A stretch of DNA of 64,000 nucleotides from Carboxylicivirga litoralis (GTDB lineage: Bacteria; Bacteroidota; Bacteroidia; Bacteroidales; Marinilabiliaceae): contig NZ_JAFMVC010000008.1 of NCBI RefSeq assembly GCF_025499605.1, forward strand, positions 120,954 to 184,953, written 5' to 3'. The stretch's first letter is position 1. Every line of letters starts with the position of its first letter. The translations under genes and the position numbers were made by a program. The notes beneath the pieces are model-generated. The model saw nothing but the letters and a program-made list of their open reading frames with translations, did no database searches and was not told the origin of the DNA. Below, one piece after another: positions 1 to 8,077 of the stretch.

Positions 1-1337
1 CTGTTTCCCTGGTTGATGAGGTGAGCTACTGAAACAATAAATGCCGATGCTTGTGGTCCTGCAGCACGCATTCCAAGGATGCGCTGCTCGTCATCGCTAC
101 TGACCAGTATCTTAACAAAACCATTGGTGTTGCGCATGGCAATAGCACGGTTAACTAATTTATTGGAATAATAGGCTGCTTTATAAGGTATTTTCTTTGC
201 TTGTAGCATTTTCTCATTGGCACCTACAGCAGCTACCTCCGGCTTGAAGAACATTAAAGTACTCATGTGTGAATAATCCAATGGGTATTGTGGAATATCG
301 CCAATTTTTTCAGCAGCCAGACGTCCCTGGAATTCGGCTACACTATATAACTGGCTATGTCCGGTAACATCACCGGCTGCGTAAACATGGCAATTACCTT
401 TTCCATCGCGTAATAAGCAATCATCTTTAATTGGTATAGTGCCGTTTTTGTGTAATTCGATGTCTATTTTCTCAAGATTTAAACCTTCGGTGTTTGGTAT
501 GCGGCCGATGGCCACCAATGCCACATCAACTTCAATCACTTTGCTGTGTCCGTCCTGATAATCCAATACTACTTCTAAATGCTCAGGGTGCTTTTTGATG
601 TGACGCAGTGTTGCTGTGTGGTGAATGTTAACACCATTGTCTTCCAAATTGCGAGATACAAAGCTACTAACATCATTATCTTCATAGGGAAGTACGCGAT
701 GTGAACGGTCAAGCAGATGAACTTCGGTTTGTCCGAAGTTGGAGAAGATGGTGGCAAACTCACAACCTATAATGCCAGAGCCAATAATGAGCATGCGTTC
801 CGGGAATTCTTTGAGGTTGAGGATGCCATCTGATGTGATAATGCGTTCGCCATCGATTTGAATCCCGTCATATAAACGAGGGCGTGAGCCTGTGGCAATC
901 ACAAAATTCTTTCCTTTTATCAATTTGGTTTGGCCCTGCGTTTTAACTTTAATATGGTCGTAATCTTTAAAGCTGGCCCATCCGTATTCTATTGTTAACG
1001 AGCCTTTCTTATTTTGCGCAGGCGAAAATGTTTCAATCTGGCTCAGCATCTGGTATTGCTTCTCTTTGGCTGCCTGAATAACGGTTTTTTTAACCTTTTC
1101 GAAATTGACACTTAGAGATCCAACTCTGTAGCCACGATCGATGCGTGCAGCGATGGCATAATCCATCGAAAGCTCATACATCGTTTTTGAAGTCAGGGCA
1201 CCATTCATAATGCCAGCGCCACCCAGGTGTTTGCCTTCTACAATACACACATTTAATCCATAATCCAAAGCTCTGATGGATGATGAGAATCCGGCAGGTC
1301 CGCTACCGATAACTACTAAGTCGTAAGTGTCTGTCAT
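1..1337 (-). CDS. NAD(P)/FAD-dependent disulfide-reductase-fold oxidoreductase, redox-cysteine-less (partial, 3' end outside window)
   Basis: FAD/NAD(P)-binding oxidoreductase of the lipoamide dehydrogenase/SthA fold; about 445 residues are visible and the C-terminus runs off the left edge. The start is ATG at 1337. An FAD dinucleotide motif (VVIGSGPAGF, residues 8-17) is followed by E34, then a second Rossmann motif (IIGSGIIGCEFA) and the second FAD motif YAAGDVTGH. The segment that normally reads GGTCxNxGCxPSK is GGAGIMNGALTSK (residues 39-51), so both redox cysteines are replaced (G42, A47). It therefore cannot work as a thiol-disulfide reductase. A flavin-only activity such as transhydrogenase, as in SthA which lacks the second Cys, is an inference. 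It is separated from the upstream lipid genes by a terminator and a structured repeat. Confidence 0.85.
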   Translation of the reverse strand, partial: MTDTYDLVVIGSGPAGFSSSIRALDYGLNVCIVEGKHLGGAGIMNGALTSKTMYELSMDYAIAARIDRGYRVGSLSVNFEKVKKTVIQAAKEKQYQMLSQIETFSPAQNKKGSLTIEYGWASFKDYDHIKVKTQGQTKLIKGKNFVIATGSRPRLYDGIQIDGERIITSDGILNLKEFPERMLIIGSGIIGCEFATIFSNFGQTEVHLLDRSHRVLPYEDNDVSSFVSRNLEDNGVNIHHTATLRHIKKHPEHLEVVLDYQDGHSKVIEVDVALVAIGRIPNTEGLNLEKIDIELHKNGTIPIKDDCLLRDGKGNCHVYAAGDVTGHSQLYSVAEFQGRLAAEKIGDIPQYPLDYSHMSTLMFFKPEVAAVGANEKMLQAKKIPYKAAYYSNKLVNRAIAMRNTNGFVKILVSSDDEQRILGMRAAGPQASAFIVSVAHLINQGN

Positions 1338-1381
1338 AGGTTAACCCTAATAATTCGTTTAAATAGATATTAAGTTCATGC

Positions 1382-1502
1382 CGACTAAGTTTTACAATCA
1401 ATTTTGTTACCTAATCCCGATAACTATCGGGAGGGTGCAACTATGTCGGGGTTAATCCGCAAGTGATATTTCCAAAATAGTATTGAGAATAGTGCGGGTT
1501 AA
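1382..1502. repeat. Structured intergenic repeat, copy 1
   Basis: About 121 bp, near-identical to 3511-3632 over the first ~80 bp (two substitutions and one indel). It contains a short hairpin (cccgat-aact-atcggg, around 1416-1431) and a terminal inverted pair ttaatccgca/tgcgggttaa closing a variable core. It lies in the gap downstream of the lipid acyltransferase genes, in the same orientation as copy 2. No ORF. Confidence 0.75.
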
Positions 1503-1517
1503 AAACTTATAACACTA

Positions 1518-1554
1518 TAAAAAAAAAGAGTTGCAATTGTTTAATCGCAACTCT
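1518..1554 (-). terminator. Rho-independent terminator after the GNAT acyltransferase gene
   Basis: The inverted repeat agagttgc (1527-1534) / gcaactct (1547-1554) is followed, on the minus strand, by a run of eight or more T. It sits just after the stop of the gene ending at 1584 and separates it from the oxidoreductase. Confidence 0.8.
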
Positions 1555-1583
1555 TCTTTAGTCGAATATCTTCGTTTTATTTT

Positions 1584-2531
1584 TTAATCATGTGGTTCAT
1601 TTGGGTTAAATGTATCAACATGACGATTGATTTTTTGTTTGTATAACTCATTTATAGTGAGTATGATGCCTGTTTCTTCCACATCTCCGAAGCGGTCGTT
1701 GATAGCTGTACCAAATGTTTTCATCGACGGAGATAAGTTCATGTAGGCATTAATTAATGGAGGTATGTTTTCTCCAAATTCACGCACGCGTTTAGTTAAT
1801 ATTTTATAATCTTCCTGATAGTTTTCACCACAGAAAATTTCTTTTAAATCTTGTTCGGATAAATCTATTTGAACAGGTTTATGAGGATAAAGTAAACGAT
1901 CCGGATCGTTGAAGTACTTTTGCATAAAACCTAAGATGAGGTCGCGGGCATAACGATTAAAGTGAGTATACATAGTTACTTTTCCAAAGAAATACTTCAT
2001 CTCTGGATGACTCACAATCAGTGAACCCAGTCCATCCCAAAGGTTGTCAAGCGCAAAAAGGCTCTTGGTTCCTGCTTTAGATGACTGATAAGTTGGTTGA
2101 ACGAATGAACGCCCTAGCTCAATCATATATGGTAAATACTCCTGAACAAACTTATCGGAAAATTGAAATAAGCGCGATGTGGCTAATTTTACATTGCCAA
2201 GCTGATCAACTGGGATATCGCTGCCCAGCAGATAACGGTAGCCGCCTAATATTTCTTTTGACTGAGGGTCCCACACAATTAACTGACGATAAGGAACTTC
2301 TGCTGTATCGTAGTCGTCAATGTCAGTTTCTTTGCCTGTTCCCCCACCAGCTAGTCGGAATGTTATTTCACGAAGGCGTCCGACTTCGCGCATCAGGGCA
2401 GGAGCTTGATGTGCGGTAAAATCATAGATTTTATTGTCGCCTTTATTAGTGTTTCTTACAAAGGTCTCCTGAGTCAACTCAGCCTCTAATTCTTCCCTTG
2501 GTACAGGAGGTATAATTTCTTTTACTCTCAT
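1584..2531 (-). CDS. glsB: GNAT-type amino-acid N-acyltransferase (GlsB/OlsB-like)
   Basis: 315 aa, about the length of Bacteroidota GlsB-type proteins and related to the ornithine-lipid N-acyltransferase OlsB. The expected reaction is transfer of a 3-hydroxy-acyl group from acyl-ACP to the amino group of glycine (or ornithine), the first step of monoacyl and then diacyl amino-acid lipid synthesis. Typical GNAT_5 features are visible: an acceptor region with GRLREITFR near residue 52, a strand ending LIVWDPQSKEILGGYRY (about 84-100), and ELGRSFVQPTYQ. The PlsC-like partner lies 31 bp upstream, so both enzymes would be made from one mRNA, and a strong terminator follows. No signal peptide; cytoplasmic face of the inner membrane is inferred. 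The substrate amino acid cannot be told from sequence; glycine is favoured by the phylum. Confidence 0.8.
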   Translation of the reverse strand: MRVKEIIPPVPREELEAELTQETFVRNTNKGDNKIYDFTAHQAPALMREVGRLREITFRLAGGGTGKETDIDDYDTAEVPYRQLIVWDPQSKEILGGYRYLLGSDIPVDQLGNVKLATSRLFQFSDKFVQEYLPYMIELGRSFVQPTYQSSKAGTKSLFALDNLWDGLGSLIVSHPEMKYFFGKVTMYTHFNRYARDLILGFMQKYFNDPDRLLYPHKPVQIDLSEQDLKEIFCGENYQEDYKILTKRVREFGENIPPLINAYMNLSPSMKTFGTAINDRFGDVEETGIILTINELYKQKINRHVDTFNPNEPHD

Positions 2532-2562
2532 TCGGTGAATTTCTAATCAGTAGGCTACAAAT

Positions 2563-3423
2563 TTAATTTATTTTTGATAAGTCGTAGACTTCATCCTTTA
2601 TTTTTTGAGCCCATTCTTTCGCCTTTTTAGCAGCTTCTACGTCACTTATTTTAATAGGTTTCCCAAATGTAATAGTTATTGTTTTGTTGCGCTGTAAATA
2701 AAGCTCGTCTACCAGGTAAAGCATTTCTATGTTTACTTTAATCCCTAGCCGTTTGCGCCAGTTGGCTAAATTGTAAAAACGGTTGCTGTTGCGTCCTGAG
2801 ATATGTACCGGAATAATATCACGATTATGCGTTTTAGCTTTTTTGATGAAATTTGGCTTCCATTCCAGGTCTTTGATGACGCCATTTTTTCCTTTTCTCG
2901 AAACTAAACCAAAGGGAAACATCAATATTTGATTGTTACTGGCATAGGCTTCGTCAATGGCTAAGGCTGCTTCACGACTATGGCCTCCATGTTTGTTGAC
3001 AGGTAAGAATATTTCTCCCAGGTTCTTAATATTCATCAGGATATCATTGACCGGGAATTTCAAATGTTTAAAATATCGTCCAACAGCAGCAACAAACACC
3101 ATCCCGTCTAAGCCGCCAAGCGGATGATTGCTGACAAAAACATAACGCCCTTCCTTCGGAATATTCTCTTCGCCTTTTATTTCGTAGCGCGACTGGAAGT
3201 TGGCTATAATGGCTTCGGCATATTCAATGCCGTAAGTGTCCTTGTTGTTGGCAATAAACTCGTTGATTTCTTCCTGATGCGTAATGCGTTTCAGATAGTT
3301 GATTAAAAACTTAGGAATAAAACGCTTGAGCTTGGGGTTTTTGTCATGAAAAACCTTGTCAATGTCAATAAACTTCTCTTCTATCTTTACTTGTTCCATG
3401 AATTCATTCGAAATAGACTTCAA
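2563..3423 (-). CDS. glsA: PlsC-like O-acyltransferase (GlsA-type, amino-acid lipid synthesis)
   Basis: 286 aa. A PlsC/LPLAT-family acyltransferase, sometimes annotated as hemolysin. Its active-site block is SNHPLGGLDG (around residue 93), so the His and Asp are five residues apart rather than the textbook H-x4-D. Further blocks are LMFPFGLVSRK (substrate-binding P-F-G loop) and IIPVHISGRNS. The expected role is adding the second fatty acid to the 3-hydroxyl of the N-acyl amino acid, giving a diacyl glycine or ornithine lipid. It is the first gene of a two-gene operon with the GNAT acyltransferase (31-bp gap). An N-terminal stretch of about 75 residues before the catalytic block is helical and basic, suitable for membrane association. 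Confidence 0.8.
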   Translation of the reverse strand: MKSISNEFMEQVKIEEKFIDIDKVFHDKNPKLKRFIPKFLINYLKRITHQEEINEFIANNKDTYGIEYAEAIIANFQSRYEIKGEENIPKEGRYVFVSNHPLGGLDGMVFVAAVGRYFKHLKFPVNDILMNIKNLGEIFLPVNKHGGHSREAALAIDEAYASNNQILMFPFGLVSRKGKNGVIKDLEWKPNFIKKAKTHNRDIIPVHISGRNSNRFYNLANWRKRLGIKVNIEMLYLVDELYLQRNKTITITFGKPIKISDVEAAKKAKEWAQKIKDEVYDLSKIN

Positions 3424-3510
3424 TTTTAGGAAATATTTATGACATAAGACAGGATTAGTAGTGGCATTATTAACCCCAATTATTCATCAATTGAGCGATA
3501 TACTTTATAA

Positions 3511-3632
3511 CGACTAAGTTTTACCATCAATTTTGTTACCTAATCCCGATAACTTCGGGAGGGTGCAACTATGTCGGGGTTAACCCGCAAACCATATTAA
3601 TTGCATTAATTGTGATAAATAATGCGGGTTAA
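3511..3632. repeat. Structured intergenic repeat, copy 2
   Basis: Second copy of the element at 1382-1502, same orientation. The hairpin is cccga-taact-tcggg, one base shorter but still paired. The terminal pair TTAACCCGCA/TGCGGGTTAA is here a perfect 10-bp inverted repeat around a 30-odd-bp AT-rich core that differs from copy 1. It lies between the dnaE2 stop and the start of the acyltransferase operon. Confidence 0.75.
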
Positions 3633-3642
3633 TGAGTTGTTG

Positions 3643-6606
3643 TTATAATACAGGTTGCCTTAAACGTGTGTTTTCCTCCAAAGAGCGATTGCTTAATCGA
3701 TACATTTGGTTGACTTCTATGCAGATAAAGCCATACTCTTCAACTACTTTTCCGCGTATCAGGTAGCAACCCGGGCCACGAAATGGGTAACGCTTAAATG
3801 AATCGGAAAAGTGAACCGTATCAAGCCAGTGTCCGTCCATATCCAGGAAGGTGCCAAATGACATGCTTTCGCCACTACTGGTACGTGTAGGTTTGCGGGT
3901 AATTAGATAAGCCACAATCGCAATAGTTTGGTTGATGAAACGTGGCAGGTCGGCTGATTTAAGCAGGCTTGGTACTTGCTTTTTCAGTAGCCTGAACGGG
4001 GAGCTCAATGGGAAGCCTAATAACTCTATCTCATCAAAAGCACTTTCCAGTTCATGCTCCCACAAATCGGGTAATTCAAATTCGCGCACTTCGGGCTGAA
4101 AGAGTGTAGGTTCGGGTTTGGTGGATTTGCTGTGTCCCAATAAGTGATGAGCGTCCCAGAGTAGTTCTTTCTTTGTTTTTCCGGTAAATCGAAAAGCATC
4201 GATGCGGATAAGTATGATTAATTGCTCCAGTGAAATAGGCACGCGCGAAATAAAATCAGACAGGCTTTTAAATTCTCCAAACAATCCACGCTCATTGAGC
4301 AGCATTTCAATTGATTTTTTTTCTAAACCATACAGCATAAACAAACCGAGGAATAGGCGTTTACCCTGGATGGTGCAGGGCCAGTCGCTGTGATTAACGC
4401 AAGGAGCTTCAATAATGGCACCATGCATGCGTGCTTCGTGTATGTAAAGTTCCTGGCGGTAAAAGCCACCTCCGTTATTTAGTGTTGCTACCATGTATTC
4501 GCGCGGAAAGTAGGCTTTTAAGTATAGAGCCTGGTAGCTTTCAACAGCATAGCTGGCAGAGTGGCCTTTGGCAAAAGCATAATTGGCAAAGCTTTCGATT
4601 TGTCGCCAGATGTCAGCAATGGTTTGTTCGGCATATCCTTTTTTGCGACAATTACTGAAGAATTTTTCGCGTACCTTCCAAAATTCATTGCGCTGCCTGA
4701 ATTTCCAAGACATACCCCGGCGTAGTACATCAGACTCGTCCAATGACAGGCCGGCAAAATAGTGCGCTACTTTAATAACATCTTCCTGGTACACCATCAC
4801 GCCATAGGTTTCTTCCAGGATGTTATATAAATCAGGTAAGTCTTTTCGTGCCTGTTCGCGCCGTTCGGGGTTTTGAAAGCGCAGAATATACTCGCGCATC
4901 ATGCCACTTTTGGCTACTCCCGGACGAATAATGGAGCTGGCAGCCACCAGTCGGAGGTAATCGTCGGCTTTGAGTTTGGTGAGTAGCATGCGCATGGCCG
5001 GTGATTCAACATAGAAACAGCCAATGGCTTTGCCTACCTTTAAGAGCTCTTTGATTTGTTCATCCGCTTTAAACTTATTGATGTCGTCAATGTCAATTTC
5101 TACACCTGTGTTTTTGTGAATGATCTCCAGCGAATCTTTGATTTTACTAAGGCCGCGTTGACTTAAGATGTCGAATTTATGCAGGCCAACATCTTCCGCT
5201 ATATACATATCGAATTGCGACGATGGAAAGCCTTTGGGAAGTAATTCGGTAGATGAATAACAGGAAATAGGCTCTTCGGATATAATGATGCCACTGGAAT
5301 GAATGCTGCAGTGGCTGGGAAAACCATCGATAAACTGACTGTATTTAATTACCCATTGGCCATATTTGTTATTGGCAGCATTGGCCGGATTTTTTTGAAG
5401 TGCCACAATTTCATCGTCGGGGAGGCCAAAAACTTTACCAATTTCCCGAATGGCTGATTTGTATTTGAAGGTGACGTAATTGCCCAACAGGGCAACTCGA
5501 TCGTAACCATATCTGTCAAATATGTATCGGGTAACGTCGTTGCGATCGGTCCGGCAAAAATCAATATCAAAGTCGGGCGGACTTTTGCGGAAAGGATTAA
5601 TGAATCGCTCGAAATAGAGTTGAAGGTCAATGGGATCGACATTGGTGATGCGTAGCAGATAAGCTACCAGGCTGTTGGCTCCGCTTCCCCGACCAATGTA
5701 GTAATAGCCTTTACGGCGGGCATAATCAATGATGTCGAGTGTTACTAAAAAATAGGCACAAAAACCTAAATCGCGAATAACCTCCAGTTCTTTGTTCATG
5801 CGTTTGAGCACTTCTTCATTCGCATTGGGGAAGCGATAGGCAAGCCCTTCTTTGCATCGTTTTGTTAGTAGTTGAAAATCGGCTTCTTTTGAGCCGGTAA
5901 ACACTTGTTTGTTTTTGTTGGTGCCAAAATTAAAATCAATACTGCAGGCATTTAGTAAGCGCTCTGTGTTTTTAATTATTTGTGGATAGTTGGCAAAAAG
6001 CTTTAATAATTCAGCCCTAGGAATAATGGTGTCAGCTTCATTGGCGTGCTCTTCTTTGGGTAGTTTGCTCAGTAAGGAGTTGTTGTCGATGGCTCGCAGC
6101 AGACGGTGAGCATTGTAATCATGTTTATTGCGAAAGGTGCAGGTGTGTTTGATAACCAGTTTATCTTGTTTATTTTTCCAATGGGAAAAAGGAAGTTGTT
6201 TTAAGTCCTCGGGCGAAATGCCGATAAACTCATTGTCGCGTAATTCATCATCGGCGTACGAGAAAGGGTAAATGACATATGCGTTATTAAATTGAGGTGC
6301 TCGTTCATCAAAGTCTATTTTTTCGTGCAGGTGTGGCGTCAGGTATTCGTTTATTTCCCTGAATCCATCGCTGTTTCTGGCCAAGGCAATGAATTGTTGT
6401 TGTATGCCATTGCGAAAATCAGCACCAACAACTGGTTTGATGTTGTTCTGCAGGGCTAAGCGTACAAAATCCATACTGGCAGCTGTGTTGTTGATATCGC
6501 TTAGTGTCACAGTGCTGTAGCCATGGTGGGCTAATACTTTTAATAAGTCTTCGGGCGAAATGGCACCGTATTTAAAGCTGTAGTAAGAGTGGCAATTAGT
6601 TAGCAT
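3643..6606 (-). CDS. dnaE2: Error-prone DNA polymerase III alpha subunit (DnaE2 type)
   Basis: 987 aa, shorter than replicative DnaE (about 1,160). The PHP domain is degenerate: residues 5-14 keep H6-S7 but the later metal motif reads TLSDINN. The polymerase core has GRGSGANS (305-312) and the catalytic block PDFDIDF with D347 and D349. Tandem HhH and a C-terminal OB fold (about 890-965) follow. It lies 42 bp downstream of dinB and would be co-transcribed with it; an S24 repressor gene is divergent. Known cassettes (ImuA-ImuB-DnaE2 and LexA-DinB-DnaE variants) use this polymerase for damage-induced translesion synthesis. Assignment to DnaE2 rather than a second DnaE1 rests on length, the PHP state and context. 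Confidence 0.85.
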   Translation of the reverse strand: MLTNCHSYYSFKYGAISPEDLLKVLAHHGYSTVTLSDINNTAASMDFVRLALQNNIKPVVGADFRNGIQQQFIALARNSDGFREINEYLTPHLHEKIDFDERAPQFNNAYVIYPFSYADDELRDNEFIGISPEDLKQLPFSHWKNKQDKLVIKHTCTFRNKHDYNAHRLLRAIDNNSLLSKLPKEEHANEADTIIPRAELLKLFANYPQIIKNTERLLNACSIDFNFGTNKNKQVFTGSKEADFQLLTKRCKEGLAYRFPNANEEVLKRMNKELEVIRDLGFCAYFLVTLDIIDYARRKGYYYIGRGSGANSLVAYLLRITNVDPIDLQLYFERFINPFRKSPPDFDIDFCRTDRNDVTRYIFDRYGYDRVALLGNYVTFKYKSAIREIGKVFGLPDDEIVALQKNPANAANNKYGQWVIKYSQFIDGFPSHCSIHSSGIIISEEPISCYSSTELLPKGFPSSQFDMYIAEDVGLHKFDILSQRGLSKIKDSLEIIHKNTGVEIDIDDINKFKADEQIKELLKVGKAIGCFYVESPAMRMLLTKLKADDYLRLVAASSIIRPGVAKSGMMREYILRFQNPERREQARKDLPDLYNILEETYGVMVYQEDVIKVAHYFAGLSLDESDVLRRGMSWKFRQRNEFWKVREKFFSNCRKKGYAEQTIADIWRQIESFANYAFAKGHSASYAVESYQALYLKAYFPREYMVATLNNGGGFYRQELYIHEARMHGAIIEAPCVNHSDWPCTIQGKRLFLGLFMLYGLEKKSIEMLLNERGLFGEFKSLSDFISRVPISLEQLIILIRIDAFRFTGKTKKELLWDAHHLLGHSKSTKPEPTLFQPEVREFELPDLWEHELESAFDEIELLGFPLSSPFRLLKKQVPSLLKSADLPRFINQTIAIVAYLITRKPTRTSSGESMSFGTFLDMDGHWLDTVHFSDSFKRYPFRGPGCYLIRGKVVEEYGFICIEVNQMYRLSNRSLEENTRLRQPVL

Positions 6607-6648
6607 TTCTTTATTATTGGTGTGTTGGAGATTGCTTTTTAGATTTCA

Positions 6649-7929
6649 TTAAAATTCGTAGCTCGGAATCTTCAATTCATTATGAGTTTTCAGTTCTGGT
6701 CTGATTTCCAGCTTTGGAGTAGGAGGAATGATGGCACCTTCCATTTGCCCGTTAAAAGGGTTCATTTGTTTTATATGGCGGGCTTTCATACCTTGAGCAC
6801 GTTTGACCGCGTCTTCGCCATAGCGTCCACGCAGTTTATCCATGGCCTGATAGAGCTTAATCATTTTAAATGAATCTTCGAATAGCCTGATTTGGTAGCT
6901 GCCACCGACCAGGTTGCTAAAGCGTACGCCAATTAACCGTACCAATACCCGACGGTTGTATACTTTTTCAAACAAATCCTTTACGGTTTCAATCAGTGTG
7001 TGGTCGAGTGAAGTGTAAGGGATGTGTTTTTGTTTGGTGTGTGTCTGAAAGTCGGCATAGCGCACTTTTACTGATACACATGAGGTTAATTTATTGCTAT
7101 TGCGCAGCTGGTAAGCCAGGCTTTCGGCCATGGCCAGCAAAATGCTTTTGAGTTTGTATACATCGGTTGTGTCCTGGTCAAAAGTGCGTTCGGTTGAAAT
7201 GGATTTGCGTTCGCTCCAGGCTACCACCGGGGAATTGTCAATGCCTTGCGCTTTTTTCCAGATGGCAATGCCGTTTTTGCCCAATACGCGCTCCATCAGT
7301 TCGAGCGGCATTTCTTGTACGGTGCGCACGCGCTCAATACCCATTTGTCGGAGCAGGTGATAGGTTTTGTTGCCCACCATGGGTATCTTTTTGATGGAGA
7401 GAGGAGCCAGAAATGGTTTTTCCTGACCAGTTGTGATTTGTATGTGGTTATTTGGTTTGGCTTCGCCAGTGCCAACTTTAGCAACTGTTTTGCTGGTTGA
7501 AAGGCCAAACGAGATGGGGAGTTTGGTATCGTGTATGATTTTTTCGCGCAGTTCTTTAGCCCATAAGTAGGTGGTTTGTACATAGCGGTCCATGCCGGTT
7601 ACATCAATATAAAACTCGTCGATGGATGATTTTTCAAATAATGGTGAGCGTGCACGAATGATTTCGGTTATTTGATTTGAAAATTCGCTGTAAGCCTGAC
7701 TGTTCCCGCGAATAACCTTGGCATGGGGGCATAGCTGGCGGGCCATACGCATGGGCATGGCCGAATGTATGCCGTAGGCGCGGGCTTCGTAGCTGCAGGC
7801 TGCCACCACACCTCTGTCCGATGTTCCGCCAATAAGCACAGGAACGCCAATTAATTCTTTGTGCAGCAGGCGTTCGCACGATACAAAAAAGGTATCTAAA
7901 TCCAGATGAACTATTGATTTGTTTGTCAT
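6649..7929 (-). CDS. dinB: Y-family DNA polymerase IV
   Basis: 426 aa translesion polymerase. Catalytic residues are visible: D10 in HLDLDTFF, and D104-E105 in SSIDEFYID. F15 is the probable steric gate. The helix-hairpin-helix region includes MVGNKTYHLLRQMG (about 193-206), followed by the little-finger domain (about 245-360). The tail of about 65 residues is longer than in E. coli DinB. It is the first gene of a dinB-dnaE2 operon, divergent from the LexA-like regulator, so induction by DNA damage through self-cleavage of that repressor is expected. A small palindrome (cgatt-a-aatcg, 7933-7943) immediately precedes the ATG and is a candidate operator. Confidence 0.93.
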   Translation of the reverse strand: MTNKSIVHLDLDTFFVSCERLLHKELIGVPVLIGGTSDRGVVAACSYEARAYGIHSAMPMRMARQLCPHAKVIRGNSQAYSEFSNQITEIIRARSPLFEKSSIDEFYIDVTGMDRYVQTTYLWAKELREKIIHDTKLPISFGLSTSKTVAKVGTGEAKPNNHIQITTGQEKPFLAPLSIKKIPMVGNKTYHLLRQMGIERVRTVQEMPLELMERVLGKNGIAIWKKAQGIDNSPVVAWSERKSISTERTFDQDTTDVYKLKSILLAMAESLAYQLRNSNKLTSCVSVKVRYADFQTHTKQKHIPYTSLDHTLIETVKDLFEKVYNRRVLVRLIGVRFSNLVGGSYQIRLFEDSFKMIKLYQAMDKLRGRYGEDAVKRAQGMKARHIKQMNPFNGQMEGAIIPPTPKLEIRPELKTHNELKIPSYEF

Positions 7930-7932
7930 TGT

Positions 7933-7943
7933 CGATTAAATCG
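7933..7943. promoter_or_regulatory. Candidate operator palindrome in dinB / S24-regulator divergent region
   Basis: Perfect 5+1+5 palindrome cgatt-a-aatcg, four bases upstream of the dinB ATG, in the 148-bp divergent intergenic region. In the same gap, TACTTTTG at 7977-7984 matches a Bacteroidota -7 element for the regulator gene, without a clear -33 box. Assignment as operator is inference. Confidence 0.3.
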
Positions 7944-8077
7944 TCATTATGTGGTTAATAATATAGTCAATTTTATTACTTTTGAGAAGTGAAAACAGAA
8001 GGAAATTTGGCTGTAGATGCTGAATGTGTTGAGGGAGAGGCAGAAAAAATAAGAGATGAAAATTAACGAGTAGAGAT

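Noticed and set aside
3643..6606. Degenerate PHP domain of DnaE2 as a novel loss of proofreading
   Set aside because: Loss of PHP metal ligands is also the state of E. coli DnaE and many others, so it is not unusual.
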